NCBI GenBank assembly: GCA_019423745.1
Contig: JAHZAV010000005.1
Location: forward strand, 57,987 to 111,796
Length of the DNA stretch: 53,810 nucleotides
Direction of reading: 5' to 3'
Source: Lachnospiraceae bacterium
GTDB lineage: Bacteria > Bacillota > Clostridia > Lachnospirales > Lachnospiraceae
Position 1 is the stretch's first letter; every line of letters begins with the position of its first letter. The translations under genes and the position numbers were made by a program. Of this stretch, positions 25,004-32,622 are shown one piece after another. The notes beneath the pieces are model-generated. The model was not told where the DNA came from. It did no database searches and saw nothing but the letters and a program-made list of their open reading frames with translations.

Positions 25004-25360
25004 TCATTTTTTCATTTTAGGTTCAAATATCAGGGAGGCAAGATAGCCAAAAATCAGTGCTGCCGAAATTCCTGCTGCACTTGCATGAAATCCTCCCAGA
25101 AAGATACCTATAAACCCATTTTCCTGAATTGATTTTTGCACGCCATTCCACAAGGTATTTCCAAAGCCAAGCAAAGGTACCGTAGCACCTGCCCCTGCAA
25201 ATTCTGCAAAAGGCGGATAAAGATTAAAAAATCCAAGAACTGCCCCACTGCAGACCAGTAATACCATGATACGGCCGGGCATCAGCTTTGTTCGATCCAG
25301 CAGAATCTGTACCAATGCACAGATAAGACCACCGCACCAAAAAGCATTAAAATAATCCAT
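25004..25360 (-). CDS. spoVAE: Stage V sporulation protein AE
   Basis: 118 residues with about four membrane helices. It matches SpoVAE(B): DYFNAFWCGGLICALVQILLDRT, GFFNLYPPFAEFAGAGATVPLLGFGN and the GGFHASAAGISAALIFGYL helix. SpoVA proteins form the dipicolinic acid channel of the inner spore membrane. AGGAGG lies 6 bp before this ATG, just past the spoVAD stop; the longer frame has no ribosome site. Confidence 0.93.
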   Translation of the reverse strand: MDYFNAFWCGGLICALVQILLDRTKLMPGRIMVLLVCSGAVLGFFNLYPPFAEFAGAGATVPLLGFGNTLWNGVQKSIQENGFIGIFLGGFHASAAGISAALIFGYLASLIFEPKMKK

Positions 25361-25361
25361 A

Positions 25362-26381
25362 TCATACCTCCTCGCACTGTTCCAAAACAATTCCATGTGC
25401 AATTCCAGGCACACTGGATCCTTCATTATAGCTTACTGTAGACATGAGAGCTCCCGTTGGAACAAAAAGCACTTTTTTCCACTCTCCTGCTGCTATTTTA
25501 GGTAAAATATAGGATGACAATGTTACTGCTGCACATCCACAGCCACTGCCTCCAGCATGTGTATCCTGAGTTTTCTGATCAAAAATAGTCATTCCACAGT
25601 CCATGTGATGATTTTCTATATTTATTCCCTTTTCCCGCACTAAATCCACTAAAATACTCGTCCCTACATACCCCAGATCCCCGGTTACAACCCGGTCATA
25701 TTCTTCTATACTTCTACCAAAATCTTTCAGATTCTGCAGGATGGTATCTGCTGCTGCCGGAGCCATGCAAGCCCCCATATTCTGGGAATCTTTTAATCCA
25801 TAATCAACTATTTTTCCTACAGTCACACCGGTGATTTTCACAGCGCTTTTCTTCTTTCCCACTAAAAAAGCTGCACTTCCGGTAACCGTCCATTGTGCTG
25901 AAAGAGGTCTCTGATTCGCATAACTTAGGGGAAAACGAAATTCTTTTTCCGCTGTTCCAAAATGACTGGACGTAACAGCCAACATATATTCCCCGTAGCC
26001 AGCTGCCACTGCCATGGAAGCAAGTGCCAACGCTTCCCCAGAGGTAGAGCAGGCACCAAATAATCCAAACACAGGAATCTGAAGTTTTTCCACTCCCATA
26101 GAGGTTGCAATCCCCTGCCTCAACAAATCCCCTCCATATAAATAGCGTACTTTATCAGCTGACATATGAGCTTTTCCCAATGCCAAAATACAGGCCTCAT
26201 TCTGCATTGTGCTTTCAGCTTCTTCCCATGTTTTTGCACCAAACAGATTATCTCCTACCAAATCAAATAAATTGCCAAGAGGTCCTTCCCCCTCTTTTTT
26301 GCCTACAACCGACCCACTGGTAATTAAATACGGTGCATCTGTAAATGAAAGGCTCTGTGCTCCTTTTGTTTTCTGGATCAT
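25362..26381 (-). CDS. spoVAD: Stage V sporulation protein AD
   Basis: 339 residues with the thiolase-like fold of SpoVAD: VFGLFGACSTSGEALALASM, the DSQNMGACMAPAAADTI region, and the DTHAGGSGCGCAAVTLSSYILP segment. In Bacillus SpoVAD binds dipicolinic acid directly; it is soluble and associates with the SpoVA membrane channel. It overlaps the end of spoVAC by 4 bp and is followed by spoVAE with one base between stop and start region. Confidence 0.95.
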   Translation of the reverse strand: MIQKTKGAQSLSFTDAPYLITSGSVVGKKEGEGPLGNLFDLVGDNLFGAKTWEEAESTMQNEACILALGKAHMSADKVRYLYGGDLLRQGIATSMGVEKLQIPVFGLFGACSTSGEALALASMAVAAGYGEYMLAVTSSHFGTAEKEFRFPLSYANQRPLSAQWTVTGSAAFLVGKKKSAVKITGVTVGKIVDYGLKDSQNMGACMAPAAADTILQNLKDFGRSIEEYDRVVTGDLGYVGTSILVDLVREKGINIENHHMDCGMTIFDQKTQDTHAGGSGCGCAAVTLSSYILPKIAAGEWKKVLFVPTGALMSTVSYNEGSSVPGIAHGIVLEQCEEV

Positions 26382-26845
26382 CCTACAACACCTGCCTTTT
26401 CCGCCAGCCAGTAGATAAATCCCAGCAGCCAGCTCGTAAATATTCCATACAAAATCACTGGACCGGCAATCGTAAAAATTTTACATCCAATTCCCATAAC
26501 TTGCCCTTCTTTTTTGTATTCAATGGCTGGTGCTGCTACGGAATTTGCAAATCCGGTAATAGGAACCAAAGCTCCAGCTCCTCCCCATTTTGCAATTTTA
26601 GGATAAAGGTTAGTCCCTGTTAAAATGACACTAAGCAGTATCAGAATAACAGAATTCCAGCTTCCGCTTATATCTTTATCCAGTCCTAATTTTTCACAAT
26701 AATTTAATACGCATTCACCAATGGTACAAATAACCCCACCTGTGATAAACGCTTTTAACATATTGAGCGGAAGATTATGCACCGGTGTCTTCCTTTTCAC
26801 ATATTCCTCATATGCTTTCTTTTCTTTTTCCGTTAAAGGACCCAC
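26378..26845 (-). CDS. spoVAC: Stage V sporulation protein AC
   Basis: 155 residues with about four to five hydrophobic helices. SpoVAC landmarks are the N-terminal YEEYVKRKTPVHNLPLNMLKAFITGG (in part), CVLNYCEKLG, and TGTNLYPKIAKWGGAGALVPITGFANSV. In Bacillus SpoVAC acts as a mechanosensitive channel in the spore inner membrane, releasing dipicolinate in germination. It is 64 bp downstream of spoVAB. Confidence 0.95.
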   Translation of the reverse strand: MGPLTEKEKKAYEEYVKRKTPVHNLPLNMLKAFITGGVICTIGECVLNYCEKLGLDKDISGSWNSVILILLSVILTGTNLYPKIAKWGGAGALVPITGFANSVAAPAIEYKKEGQVMGIGCKIFTIAGPVILYGIFTSWLLGFIYWLAEKAGVVG

Positions 26846-26908
26846 ATTCTAGCCACCCTTCATTTTCAAATTTCATCAAAACCTTGTATCTAAAAGAGGA
26901 AAGCACGT

Positions 26909-27355
26909 TTAGAAGCTTCCTGTTCCTCCCCACCGGTTCCAGAAAAATATCAGAGCCCCCACACCTTTTCCTACAGCCATTCCCAGAATTGCCCAGGGGA
27001 TACACTTCCCAATTCGAATTCGTCTGCTAAAAACCGGAAATACATTTAAAACTTCCGCAAGCGCCATTGCCCAACATCCCGCAAACATACCTGCCAGAAT
27101 TCCAAAAGCCGGCAAAATCCATCCTCCGAAAGGGATCGGTATTTGAAAAATAAAAAATGCATTTCCTAATATACCTCCTAAAGCTGCCGCATCCTCATAA
27201 AGCAAGATATATTCTCCTGTATGTGTTCTATCTGCAAAATCCGACAGAATTCCCAGTTCAATAATAAAGGAAAACAGGCCGCCAGCCACTGTAATCCCGG
27301 CACTAAGCCCTATGAGTCCCAGAATAATCTGCAGTATGATCTGTTGTCCCCACAT
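26909..27355 (-). CDS. spoVAB: Stage V sporulation protein AB
   Basis: 148 residues from the ATG at 27355, with about four membrane helices (LIGLSAGITVAGGLFSFI; the DAAALGGILGNAF segment; GILAGMFAGCWAMALAEVLNVFPVFSRRI). The ALAEVLNVFPVFSRR stretch is typical of SpoVAB. AAGGA precedes this ATG; the eleven-codon longer frame starts at a TTG with no ribosome site. It overlaps the end of spoVAA by 53 bp, unusually long for the operon. Confidence 0.88.
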   Translation of the reverse strand: MWGQQIILQIILGLIGLSAGITVAGGLFSFIIELGILSDFADRTHTGEYILLYEDAAALGGILGNAFFIFQIPIPFGGWILPAFGILAGMFAGCWAMALAEVLNVFPVFSRRIRIGKCIPWAILGMAVGKGVGALIFFWNRWGGTGSF

Positions 27356-27986
27356 CAATTTCCTTCCCCTTTCTGGAATAGGTTTCAATTAAAGTCGTCT
27401 GTATTTCATTCTCATAGGTTCTCATTTCCACTTCAATAGGAGTGGGATCTGCTGTGAAACGTTTCTTACCAAAATGATTAAAAAATACGAGAATGCCTAT
27501 AACTAAACCGATACAATAAGTAAATTCCAGTACCGTAAATCCATCGGATACTTTTCCTGTCAAAAGTGTATAAATCTGTTGAAATAACCTTGTTGTATCT
27601 ACATCATTATTAAATGCCATAATAGAAAACGCAGCCCCGGCAAACGTCAGAAACACAACACCAGCCGCTTTAATTAAACGAACCATTTTACTTTCCGATT
27701 TTTGAGCTGCTAGTGTAATAATAACATCCGATTCTCCCAGATTTTGCACGTCTGATTCGGGAAACTCCTTATGAATCAACTCAATAACTTTCAAAACCGA
27801 AATTACTGTTCTGCTAAGCTTTTTATCTATAGAATCAAATCGAAAAAGTTTCATCGTTTTTATTTTTGCAAGAACAATCGGATTACTACATTCGACCTGA
27901 AAAGCCTCTCCCAAGATCACATCTGGTTTTGTCACCTCTATATTTCTGTCTGCTTTGATATATATTATTGTTCTTACCGGTGACAC
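27303..27986 (-). CDS. spoVAA: Stage V sporulation protein AA
   Basis: About 227 residues from a GTG at 27986: a soluble N-terminal domain (IYIKADRNIEV, DVILGEAFQVECSNP, KLFRFDSIDKKLSRTVISVLKVIELI) and two to three C-terminal membrane helices, the family arrangement. The GTG is preferred because AGGAGG lies 7 bp before it; the ATG twelve codons upstream (28022) has only a weak site and would overlap the preceding gene. The protein is part of the dipicolinate uptake/release apparatus. Confidence 0.88.
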   Translation of the reverse strand: MSPVRTIIYIKADRNIEVTKPDVILGEAFQVECSNPIVLAKIKTMKLFRFDSIDKKLSRTVISVLKVIELIHKEFPESDVQNLGESDVIITLAAQKSESKMVRLIKAAGVVFLTFAGAAFSIMAFNNDVDTTRLFQQIYTLLTGKVSDGFTVLEFTYCIGLVIGILVFFNHFGKKRFTADPTPIEVEMRTYENEIQTTLIETYSRKGKEIDVGTTDHTADYSGTHRA

Positions 27987-27990
27987 ACTT

Positions 27991-28179
27991 TCACACCTCC
28001 TCACATTTTTCTGCACCTCCATAGTCTGACTGCCCCTGCTGCTGTACTCTTACCAGAGTACCATCTGTAATCTGCTGGCTTCCTTTGATATCTCGAAAAT
28101 AATAGATAATTCCTACAACAACAGCTAATGTAACCACAAAGATAAGGCATACCCTTATTTTTTTCCTGGCTTTCTCCAT
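27991..28179 (-). CDS. Small single-pass membrane protein heading the spoVA operon
   Basis: 62 residues from the ATG at 28179, which has AAGGAG 8 bp upstream. A basic start (MEKARKKIR) precedes one membrane helix (about 11-27, VCLIFVVTLAVVVGIIYYF); a polar tail of about 34 residues would face outside, i.e. the intermembrane space in a forespore. I do not recognise a family. Only 4 bp separate its stop from the spoVAA GTG, and a sigma-G-like promoter lies just upstream, so it is probably made in the forespore with SpoVA proteins. Confidence 0.72.
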   Translation of the reverse strand: MEKARKKIRVCLIFVVTLAVVVGIIYYFRDIKGSQQITDGTLVRVQQQGQSDYGGAEKCEEV

Positions 28180-28212
28180 ACTCTTCTCTCCTTTTCGTGT
28201 AACCTTGATGTT

Positions 28213-28242
28213 TAGTATGGTTTCCGCCAGCAAAAAATATAC
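28213..28242 (-). promoter_or_regulatory. Sigma-G-type promoter of the spoVA operon
   Basis: On the minus strand GTATA (28238-28242) and CATACTA (28213-28219) are 18 bp apart, matching the forespore sigma-G pattern (GHATR and CATNNTA). It sits between sigF and the 62-residue gene. spoVA is sigma-G dependent in Bacillus, which supports the call. Confidence 0.6.
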
Positions 28243-28256
28243 ATTGGGTATGCCTT

Positions 28257-28970
28257 TTAAATCTTCTCTCTCATCTGCTCCAATATTCTTTTTTCCATTC
28301 TGGACACCTGCACCTGCGATATGCCAAGTATTGCTCCTACTTCTGATTGAGTTTTATTTGCAAAATATCGAAGATAAATAAGTTGTCTCTCCTCTGGTTT
28401 TAGCTGCTCTAAAAGCTGATTAAGCAGCATACGGTTTAATACTGCCTCTTCACTTCTCTCCTTTTCTTCCAGTTTGTCTAAAAGTTGAATCTCATGTCCA
28501 TCCTTCTGATAAATGGTTTTGTGAAGAGATTCTACTTCAGCCCCGGCCTCAAGTGCAAGCACAAGCTCTTCTTTATCCACTTGCATTGTTCTTGCAATTT
28601 CCCCAAGAGATGGTTCATCTCCGTTTTGTCCTTGTAGTTTTTCTTTGCAACAATGGGCTTTATACGCCATTTCTTTCAAAGAACGGCTGACCTTAATCAT
28701 ACCGTCATCCCGAAGAAATCTTTTGATTTCTCCGGAGATCATCGGAACCGCATAAGTAGAAAATTTCACATCATAAGACAGATCAAATTTATCAATGGCC
28801 TTCAAAAGTCCGATACTTCCGATCTGAAACAGATCCTCCGCCTCTGCTCCACGGTTATAAAACCGTTTCACCACACACCATATCAGCCCGGTGTTTTCCT
28901 CCACAATCTGTGCTTTTGCTTCTTCATCACCTTCGTGAGATTTCTGAATCAAAGCGATTGTGTGGTCCAT
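28257..28970 (-). CDS. sigF: Forespore sigma factor F
   Basis: 237 residues, a SigF/SigG-class sigma factor. Region 2 reads AEDLFQIGSIGLLKAIDKFDLSYDVKFSTYAVPMISGEIKRFLRDDG (in part), region 4 ends in QSEVGAILGISQVQVSRMEKRIL. Position after spoIIAA and spoIIAB identifies it as SigF rather than SigG. It drives early forespore transcription once SpoIIAB releases it. AAGGAAGGG precedes the ATG, which overlaps the end of spoIIAB by 22 bp. Confidence 0.95.
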   Translation of the reverse strand: MDHTIALIQKSHEGDEEAKAQIVEENTGLIWCVVKRFYNRGAEAEDLFQIGSIGLLKAIDKFDLSYDVKFSTYAVPMISGEIKRFLRDDGMIKVSRSLKEMAYKAHCCKEKLQGQNGDEPSLGEIARTMQVDKEELVLALEAGAEVESLHKTIYQKDGHEIQLLDKLEEKERSEEAVLNRMLLNQLLEQLKPEERQLIYLRYFANKTQSEVGAILGISQVQVSRMEKRILEQMREKI

Positions 28971-29416
28971 AATTCCCTTCCTTTACCGATTTCCTTTTTC
29001 ATTTTTACTGTAGTCCCTTGTCCGGGTGCCGATTCTACTTCCAATTCATCCATAAAGGCCTCCATGAACGAGAATCCCATTCCCGATCGTTCCAGATCTG
29101 GTTTTGTTGTAAAAAGTGGTTCCATAGCCTTTTTCACATCAGCAATCCCCACACCTTCATCTGAAATTTCCAGATAAATAGATTTGCCTTGTATCCATGC
29201 TTTAATATGTACTTTATTAAGTGTATTATTATAGCCATGAATAATGGCATTTGTCACCGCTTCTGATACAGCTGTCTTCACATCTGAAACTTCCTCTACT
29301 GTAGGATTAAGCTGTGTCATAAACGCTGCAACTGTGACTCTTGCAAATGCCTCATTGGATGAATGACTGTCAAAACTCACTTCCATTGCATTATATACTT
29401 CCCCAATATGTTCCAT
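28949..29416 (-). CDS. spoIIAB: Anti-sigma F factor (serine kinase)
   Basis: 155 residues from the ATG at 29416, a GHKL-type kinase: N-box SEAVTNAIIHGYNN, G1 box ISDEGVGIADV, lid segment PLFTTKPDLERSGMGF. It holds SigF inactive and phosphorylates SpoIIAA. The internal ATG is chosen over one six codons earlier because AGGAGG lies 9 bp before it, immediately after the spoIIAA stop. Confidence 0.95.
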   Translation of the reverse strand: MEHIGEVYNAMEVSFDSHSSNEAFARVTVAAFMTQLNPTVEEVSDVKTAVSEAVTNAIIHGYNNTLNKVHIKAWIQGKSIYLEISDEGVGIADVKKAMEPLFTTKPDLERSGMGFSFMEAFMDELEVESAPGQGTTVKMKKEIGKGRELWTTQSL

Positions 29417-29417
29417 C

Positions 29418-29729
29418 CTATTTTTCCTCCTCATATAACTGCATGATCTTCATTACCCCTGACATTGTCAGTATTTTCTTCATCCGGTCACTGGTATGCA
29501 CTGCCCAAACCTCTCCGCCCATCATGTATACTTTTTTATAACGGCCCATAATCACTCCAATACCTGAGCTATCCATAAAACTTGTGTCCGCAAAATCAAA
29601 AATAATATAACGGATATGCTCTTTATCAATAAGATGGTCTGCCTCCTTTTTAATTTCTTCCGCATTGTGATGATCCACATCACTAGGCAGAAAAATCGTA
29701 AGACAATTTTCCTGTACTTGATACTTCAT
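29418..29729 (-). CDS. spoIIAA: Anti-anti-sigma F factor
   Basis: 103 residues of the STAS fold. The phosphorylatable serine is in TSFMDSSGIGVIMGRYK, the conserved DSSGIG motif. When unphosphorylated it displaces SigF from SpoIIAB. GGAGG lies 8 bp before this ATG; the Met six codons upstream is not supported by a ribosome site. Only about 40 bp separate it from the preceding terminator and I found no clear sigma-H promoter there. Confidence 0.94.
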   Translation of the reverse strand: MKYQVQENCLTIFLPSDVDHHNAEEIKKEADHLIDKEHIRYIIFDFADTSFMDSSGIGVIMGRYKKVYMMGGEVWAVHTSDRMKKILTMSGVMKIMQLYEEEK

Positions 29730-29767
29730 ACCATATTCCTCCTTCAAAAATGATCCATCTATAGAAA

Positions 29768-29797
29768 AAGGATATGTAATGATTATTACATATCCTT
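29768..29797 (-). terminator. Terminator between the TPR gene and spoIIAA
   Basis: AAGGATATGTAAT (29768-29780) pairs perfectly with ATTACATATCCTT (29785-29797) around GATT; the minus strand continues TTTTCT. It would end the valS-folC-TPR transcript. Confidence 0.75.
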
Positions 29798-29813
29798 CTC
29801 TTTCGTATCATAA

Positions 29814-31136
29814 TTATTCTTCTTCATTCCCGGTATCTTCCGTCTGTCCGGATGTATCAATATCAGGGTATTTCTCTTCTACCTTCTGTTTCCAGTTCTT
29901 GGCATTTTCTGTGTCTCCGGAAGCTTCATACGCCTGTGCCAAGAGCCACATCGCCTGTCCATCATCAAAACCTTCGTTCATTTGCATAACTGTAGTCAGA
30001 TTTGCAATGGCATCTGTATAATTTGCCACCTGAAAATTTTCCTGAGCTGTACCATAAAGCACCTCACTGTAGCGCTCATAAATATCTGCTGTCATTTCTT
30101 CAAACTGCTCGCGTCCCAAAGTGCCTAATGAGTCCGCATTCACTTTCAAAAGTTCTTCCACCATGGCAGCATCGCTCATGTCCTGATTTAAATAATGTTC
30201 ATACATACTTAGTACAATCTCATAACTGTCCAATGTGGACTTTGCTGTCTGCTGAGCATTTTCCGTCTCTTCACTTGTCGCACGGTAGCTTTCAAGTTCT
30301 GTTTTCAATGCACTGATCTGTGCTTCCTGCTCTGCAATCTGATCACTGAACTCCAGCACCTGCTTATTTGTTTTATTTGCCGTAGAACGGTTCACAGCCG
30401 GCATAATCAAAAACCACATAACAGCAACTCCCACGACAATTCCTATAATAATATTAATTATAGTCATCAGGCCAGCATTTTCCTTTACTCCACTGGAGGC
30501 TGGCTGGATAATCGTTTCGTTGCCTATATTGTATGTGACAGTCTGAGGTTTTTCTTCTTTTTTCTCTGCCTGCTTTACTGCTCTCTTCCGGCGCAGCTCA
30601 TTCATCTCATGCATATAGCGCAACGTAATATCATTTGTAGTATCCAGTTTATGGGCGGCTTTCAGTGTATGTCTCGCCTTTCCATATTGCTGTGTGTGAA
30701 TATACAAAAGAGAAAGGAGCTGATATGCTTTCAAAAAAGACGGATGAGCATCCACTACTTTTTTCAGCTGAATAATAGCCAAATCCTCTCCATCCTGATA
30801 ACAGTAATCCAGACTCTGATTAAATTTTCGTATTGCCTGATTTACTTTCTCCAGTTCTGTAGGATTTTCCTGTAATTTTTTTATATAATAATTGGCAATA
30901 TTTTCATGGGACTGAAAATTTTTGCTTAAAATCCATTCAACCAGAGCTTCTCCCACTTCACCCCGTCCATAATAAACCAGTCCCAGCAAATTTCTTGCCG
31001 CAATATTTTCACTATTATACTGAAGGCTCTTTTTCAGAGAATTAATTGCTCCCGACATATCTCTGATACGCGCCCGTTTTAAACCATCATTATACCAGTA
31101 ATTGGACTGATATACTAATTTCTGTGTATACTCCAT
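29814..31136 (-). CDS. TPR-repeat membrane protein
   Basis: 440 residues. TPR-like helical repeats fill about 10-175 (NSLKKSLQYNSENIAARNLLGLVYYGRGEVGEAL is one, quoted in part), then a basic stretch (182-194), one membrane helix (223-247), a coiled coil (about 258-300) and further TPR-like repeats to an acidic tail (EDTGNEEE). The cytoplasmic N-terminal and extracytoplasmic C-terminal TPR arms suggest a scaffold. I do not know a function. It follows a 45-residue ORF by 18 bp. Confidence 0.82.
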   Translation of the reverse strand: MEYTQKLVYQSNYWYNDGLKRARIRDMSGAINSLKKSLQYNSENIAARNLLGLVYYGRGEVGEALVEWILSKNFQSHENIANYYIKKLQENPTELEKVNQAIRKFNQSLDYCYQDGEDLAIIQLKKVVDAHPSFLKAYQLLSLLYIHTQQYGKARHTLKAAHKLDTTNDITLRYMHEMNELRRKRAVKQAEKKEEKPQTVTYNIGNETIIQPASSGVKENAGLMTIINIIIGIVVGVAVMWFLIMPAVNRSTANKTNKQVLEFSDQIAEQEAQISALKTELESYRATSEETENAQQTAKSTLDSYEIVLSMYEHYLNQDMSDAAMVEELLKVNADSLGTLGREQFEEMTADIYERYSEVLYGTAQENFQVANYTDAIANLTTVMQMNEGFDDGQAMWLLAQAYEASGDTENAKNWKQKVEEKYPDIDTSGQTEDTGNEEE

Positions 31137-31154
31137 AAGATCCCCGTATTCTTC

Positions 31155-31292
31155 CTATTTGTTCGTCTGTTCAATCATTTCCCGAAGAATGTCTGTCATA
31201 TCAGTAAGATCTTCCTGATATACGGCATCCTCAATATCTTCTACTTCTACACTTGGCTGAAATTTCTTCAGCTCTTCTTCGTAATTTAGCAT
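31155..31292 (-). CDS. 45-residue acidic ORF between folC and the TPR gene
   Basis: ATG at 31292, TAG at 31155-31157. AAAGGAGG lies 7 bp before the start, one of the best ribosome sites in the window. The product is very acidic (MLNYEEELKKFQPSVEVED at the N-terminus) and ends DILREMIEQTNK, predicted as amphipathic helix; no membrane segment. It is tightly packed: 13 bp after folC and 18 bp before the TPR gene. No family recognised; a small partner of the TPR protein is a guess. Confidence 0.7.
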   Translation of the reverse strand: MLNYEEELKKFQPSVEVEDIEDAVYQEDLTDMTDILREMIEQTNK

Positions 31293-31305
31293 TTCTATAC
31301 CTCCT

Positions 31306-32622
31306 TTAAACGGTCAGGTATCCGTTAATCTCTATTTCTTTTCTCTTAATAATGCGCCGGATTTGTCCAATTAAATACAATGATCCAAGACAAAATATCC
31401 TGCTGCTTCCTTTTCTTTCAACTGCTGTAAGAAGTGCCGTTGCCGGATCGGGACATACGCAGACTTCTTTTTCCGTAAACTTTCGGAAATTCTCTGCCAG
31501 TTCTTCTGCCGAAACTTTTCTGTCATCCTCTATTTCTGTAATGATATACCGTTTTGCCGAAACCTCTCGACAAAGAGTCTCAATCATCACTCTGTATTCT
31601 TTATCTTTGACAGCCGAAAAAAGGATGATAGGTTCCTCTTCTTTCAAGACCTTCAACGTATCCGCAAAAACCTGCACAGCTCCTGGATTGTGGGCTCCAT
31701 CTAAAAAAAGCCCAGGAAGAATTTCTTCCATTCTCCCCTCCCACGTAACAGACTCTACTGCCTTCTGCCATTTTATATAATCTCTTTCTTCATCAGACAA
31801 TAGATACTCCATTGCCTCCAATGCAAGGCTTACATTCATCGGCTGGTAAATTCCACATCCTCTTACATTCCAAAGGACATCTTTATCATACGCACTGCTT
31901 CTTAAAAAAGCAATATGTTTCTCAGTGATTTCCCGGATTTCGTACGCATTTTTCGTAAGTTTTCTACACTTTGCATGGAGTTCAACCGCACGCTTTCTAA
32001 TGATTTCTGAAGCTTCCTCATCTGTCCCGTCGAAAATAATCGGAATTCCTTCTTTTATAATCCCAGCCTTTTCTGATGCTATTTCACTTACTGTATTTCC
32101 CAGATATGCTGTATGATCCAGACTAATCGATGTAATAATAGTAAGCACTGGATAGTCTATGGCATTTGTTGCATCTAATCTTCCACCCAGACCAGTTTCA
32201 AGAATAATATATTCGGTATCTTCTTCCTCAAAAGCCAGCATCGCCATTCCAAAAAGAAATTCAAAATAGGATGGATGGGCAATACCATCTCTAGTCATCC
32301 CATCCACCGTCTTTTTCACTTTCCGGAAGATCTCCAGAAATTTTTCATTTCCTATCTGTATATTATTGACTCGAATTCTCTCATTTATCACTATCAAATG
32401 AGGTGATGTGAAAAATCCGGTCTTTTTCCCCATCGCAAGAAGAATTGCCTGCATATATGCACATACAGAACCTTTTCCATTTGTACCGGCTACATGAATA
32501 ATCTTTCGATCCATAGCAGGATTTCCAAGTCTTCTCAGAAATTCTTTTGTATGGGAAAGCTCATGTTTTTCTGTAAATTTAGGAATATCCGCTATATATG
32601 CAGTTGCTTCTTCGTATGTCAT
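31306..32622 (-). CDS. folC: Folylpolyglutamate synthase/dihydrofolate synthase
   Basis: 438 residues from the ATG at 32622. Mur-ligase-like: P-loop HVAGTNGKGSVCAYMQAIL, the TSPHL motif, ILETGLGGRLDATN, SLDHTAYLGNTVSEIASEKAGI and the C-terminal LFLDGAHNPGAVQVF. It adds glutamate to folates and may also make dihydrofolate. GAGGAG precedes this start, which overlaps the upstream stop in an ATGA; the ten-codon longer frame is not supported. folC next to valS is a common Firmicutes arrangement. Confidence 0.94.
   Translation of the reverse strand: MTYEEATAYIADIPKFTEKHELSHTKEFLRRLGNPAMDRKIIHVAGTNGKGSVCAYMQAILLAMGKKTGFFTSPHLIVINERIRVNNIQIGNEKFLEIFRKVKKTVDGMTRDGIAHPSYFEFLFGMAMLAFEEEDTEYIILETGLGGRLDATNAIDYPVLTIITSISLDHTAYLGNTVSEIASEKAGIIKEGIPIIFDGTDEEASEIIRKRAVELHAKCRKLTKNAYEIREITEKHIAFLRSSAYDKDVLWNVRGCGIYQPMNVSLALEAMEYLLSDEERDYIKWQKAVESVTWEGRMEEILPGLFLDGAHNPGAVQVFADTLKVLKEEEPIILFSAVKDKEYRVMIETLCREVSAKRYIITEIEDDRKVSAEELAENFRKFTEKEVCVCPDPATALLTAVERKGSSRIFCLGSLYLIGQIRRIIKRKEIEINGYLTV

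Noticed and set aside
28653..29177. 174-codon plus-strand open frame
   Set aside because: Antisense to sigF and spoIIAB, both of which have complete family motifs.
29730..29767. Sigma-H promoter for spoIIAA
   Set aside because: I could not find a convincing AGGA/GAAT pair in the short gap after the upstream terminator.
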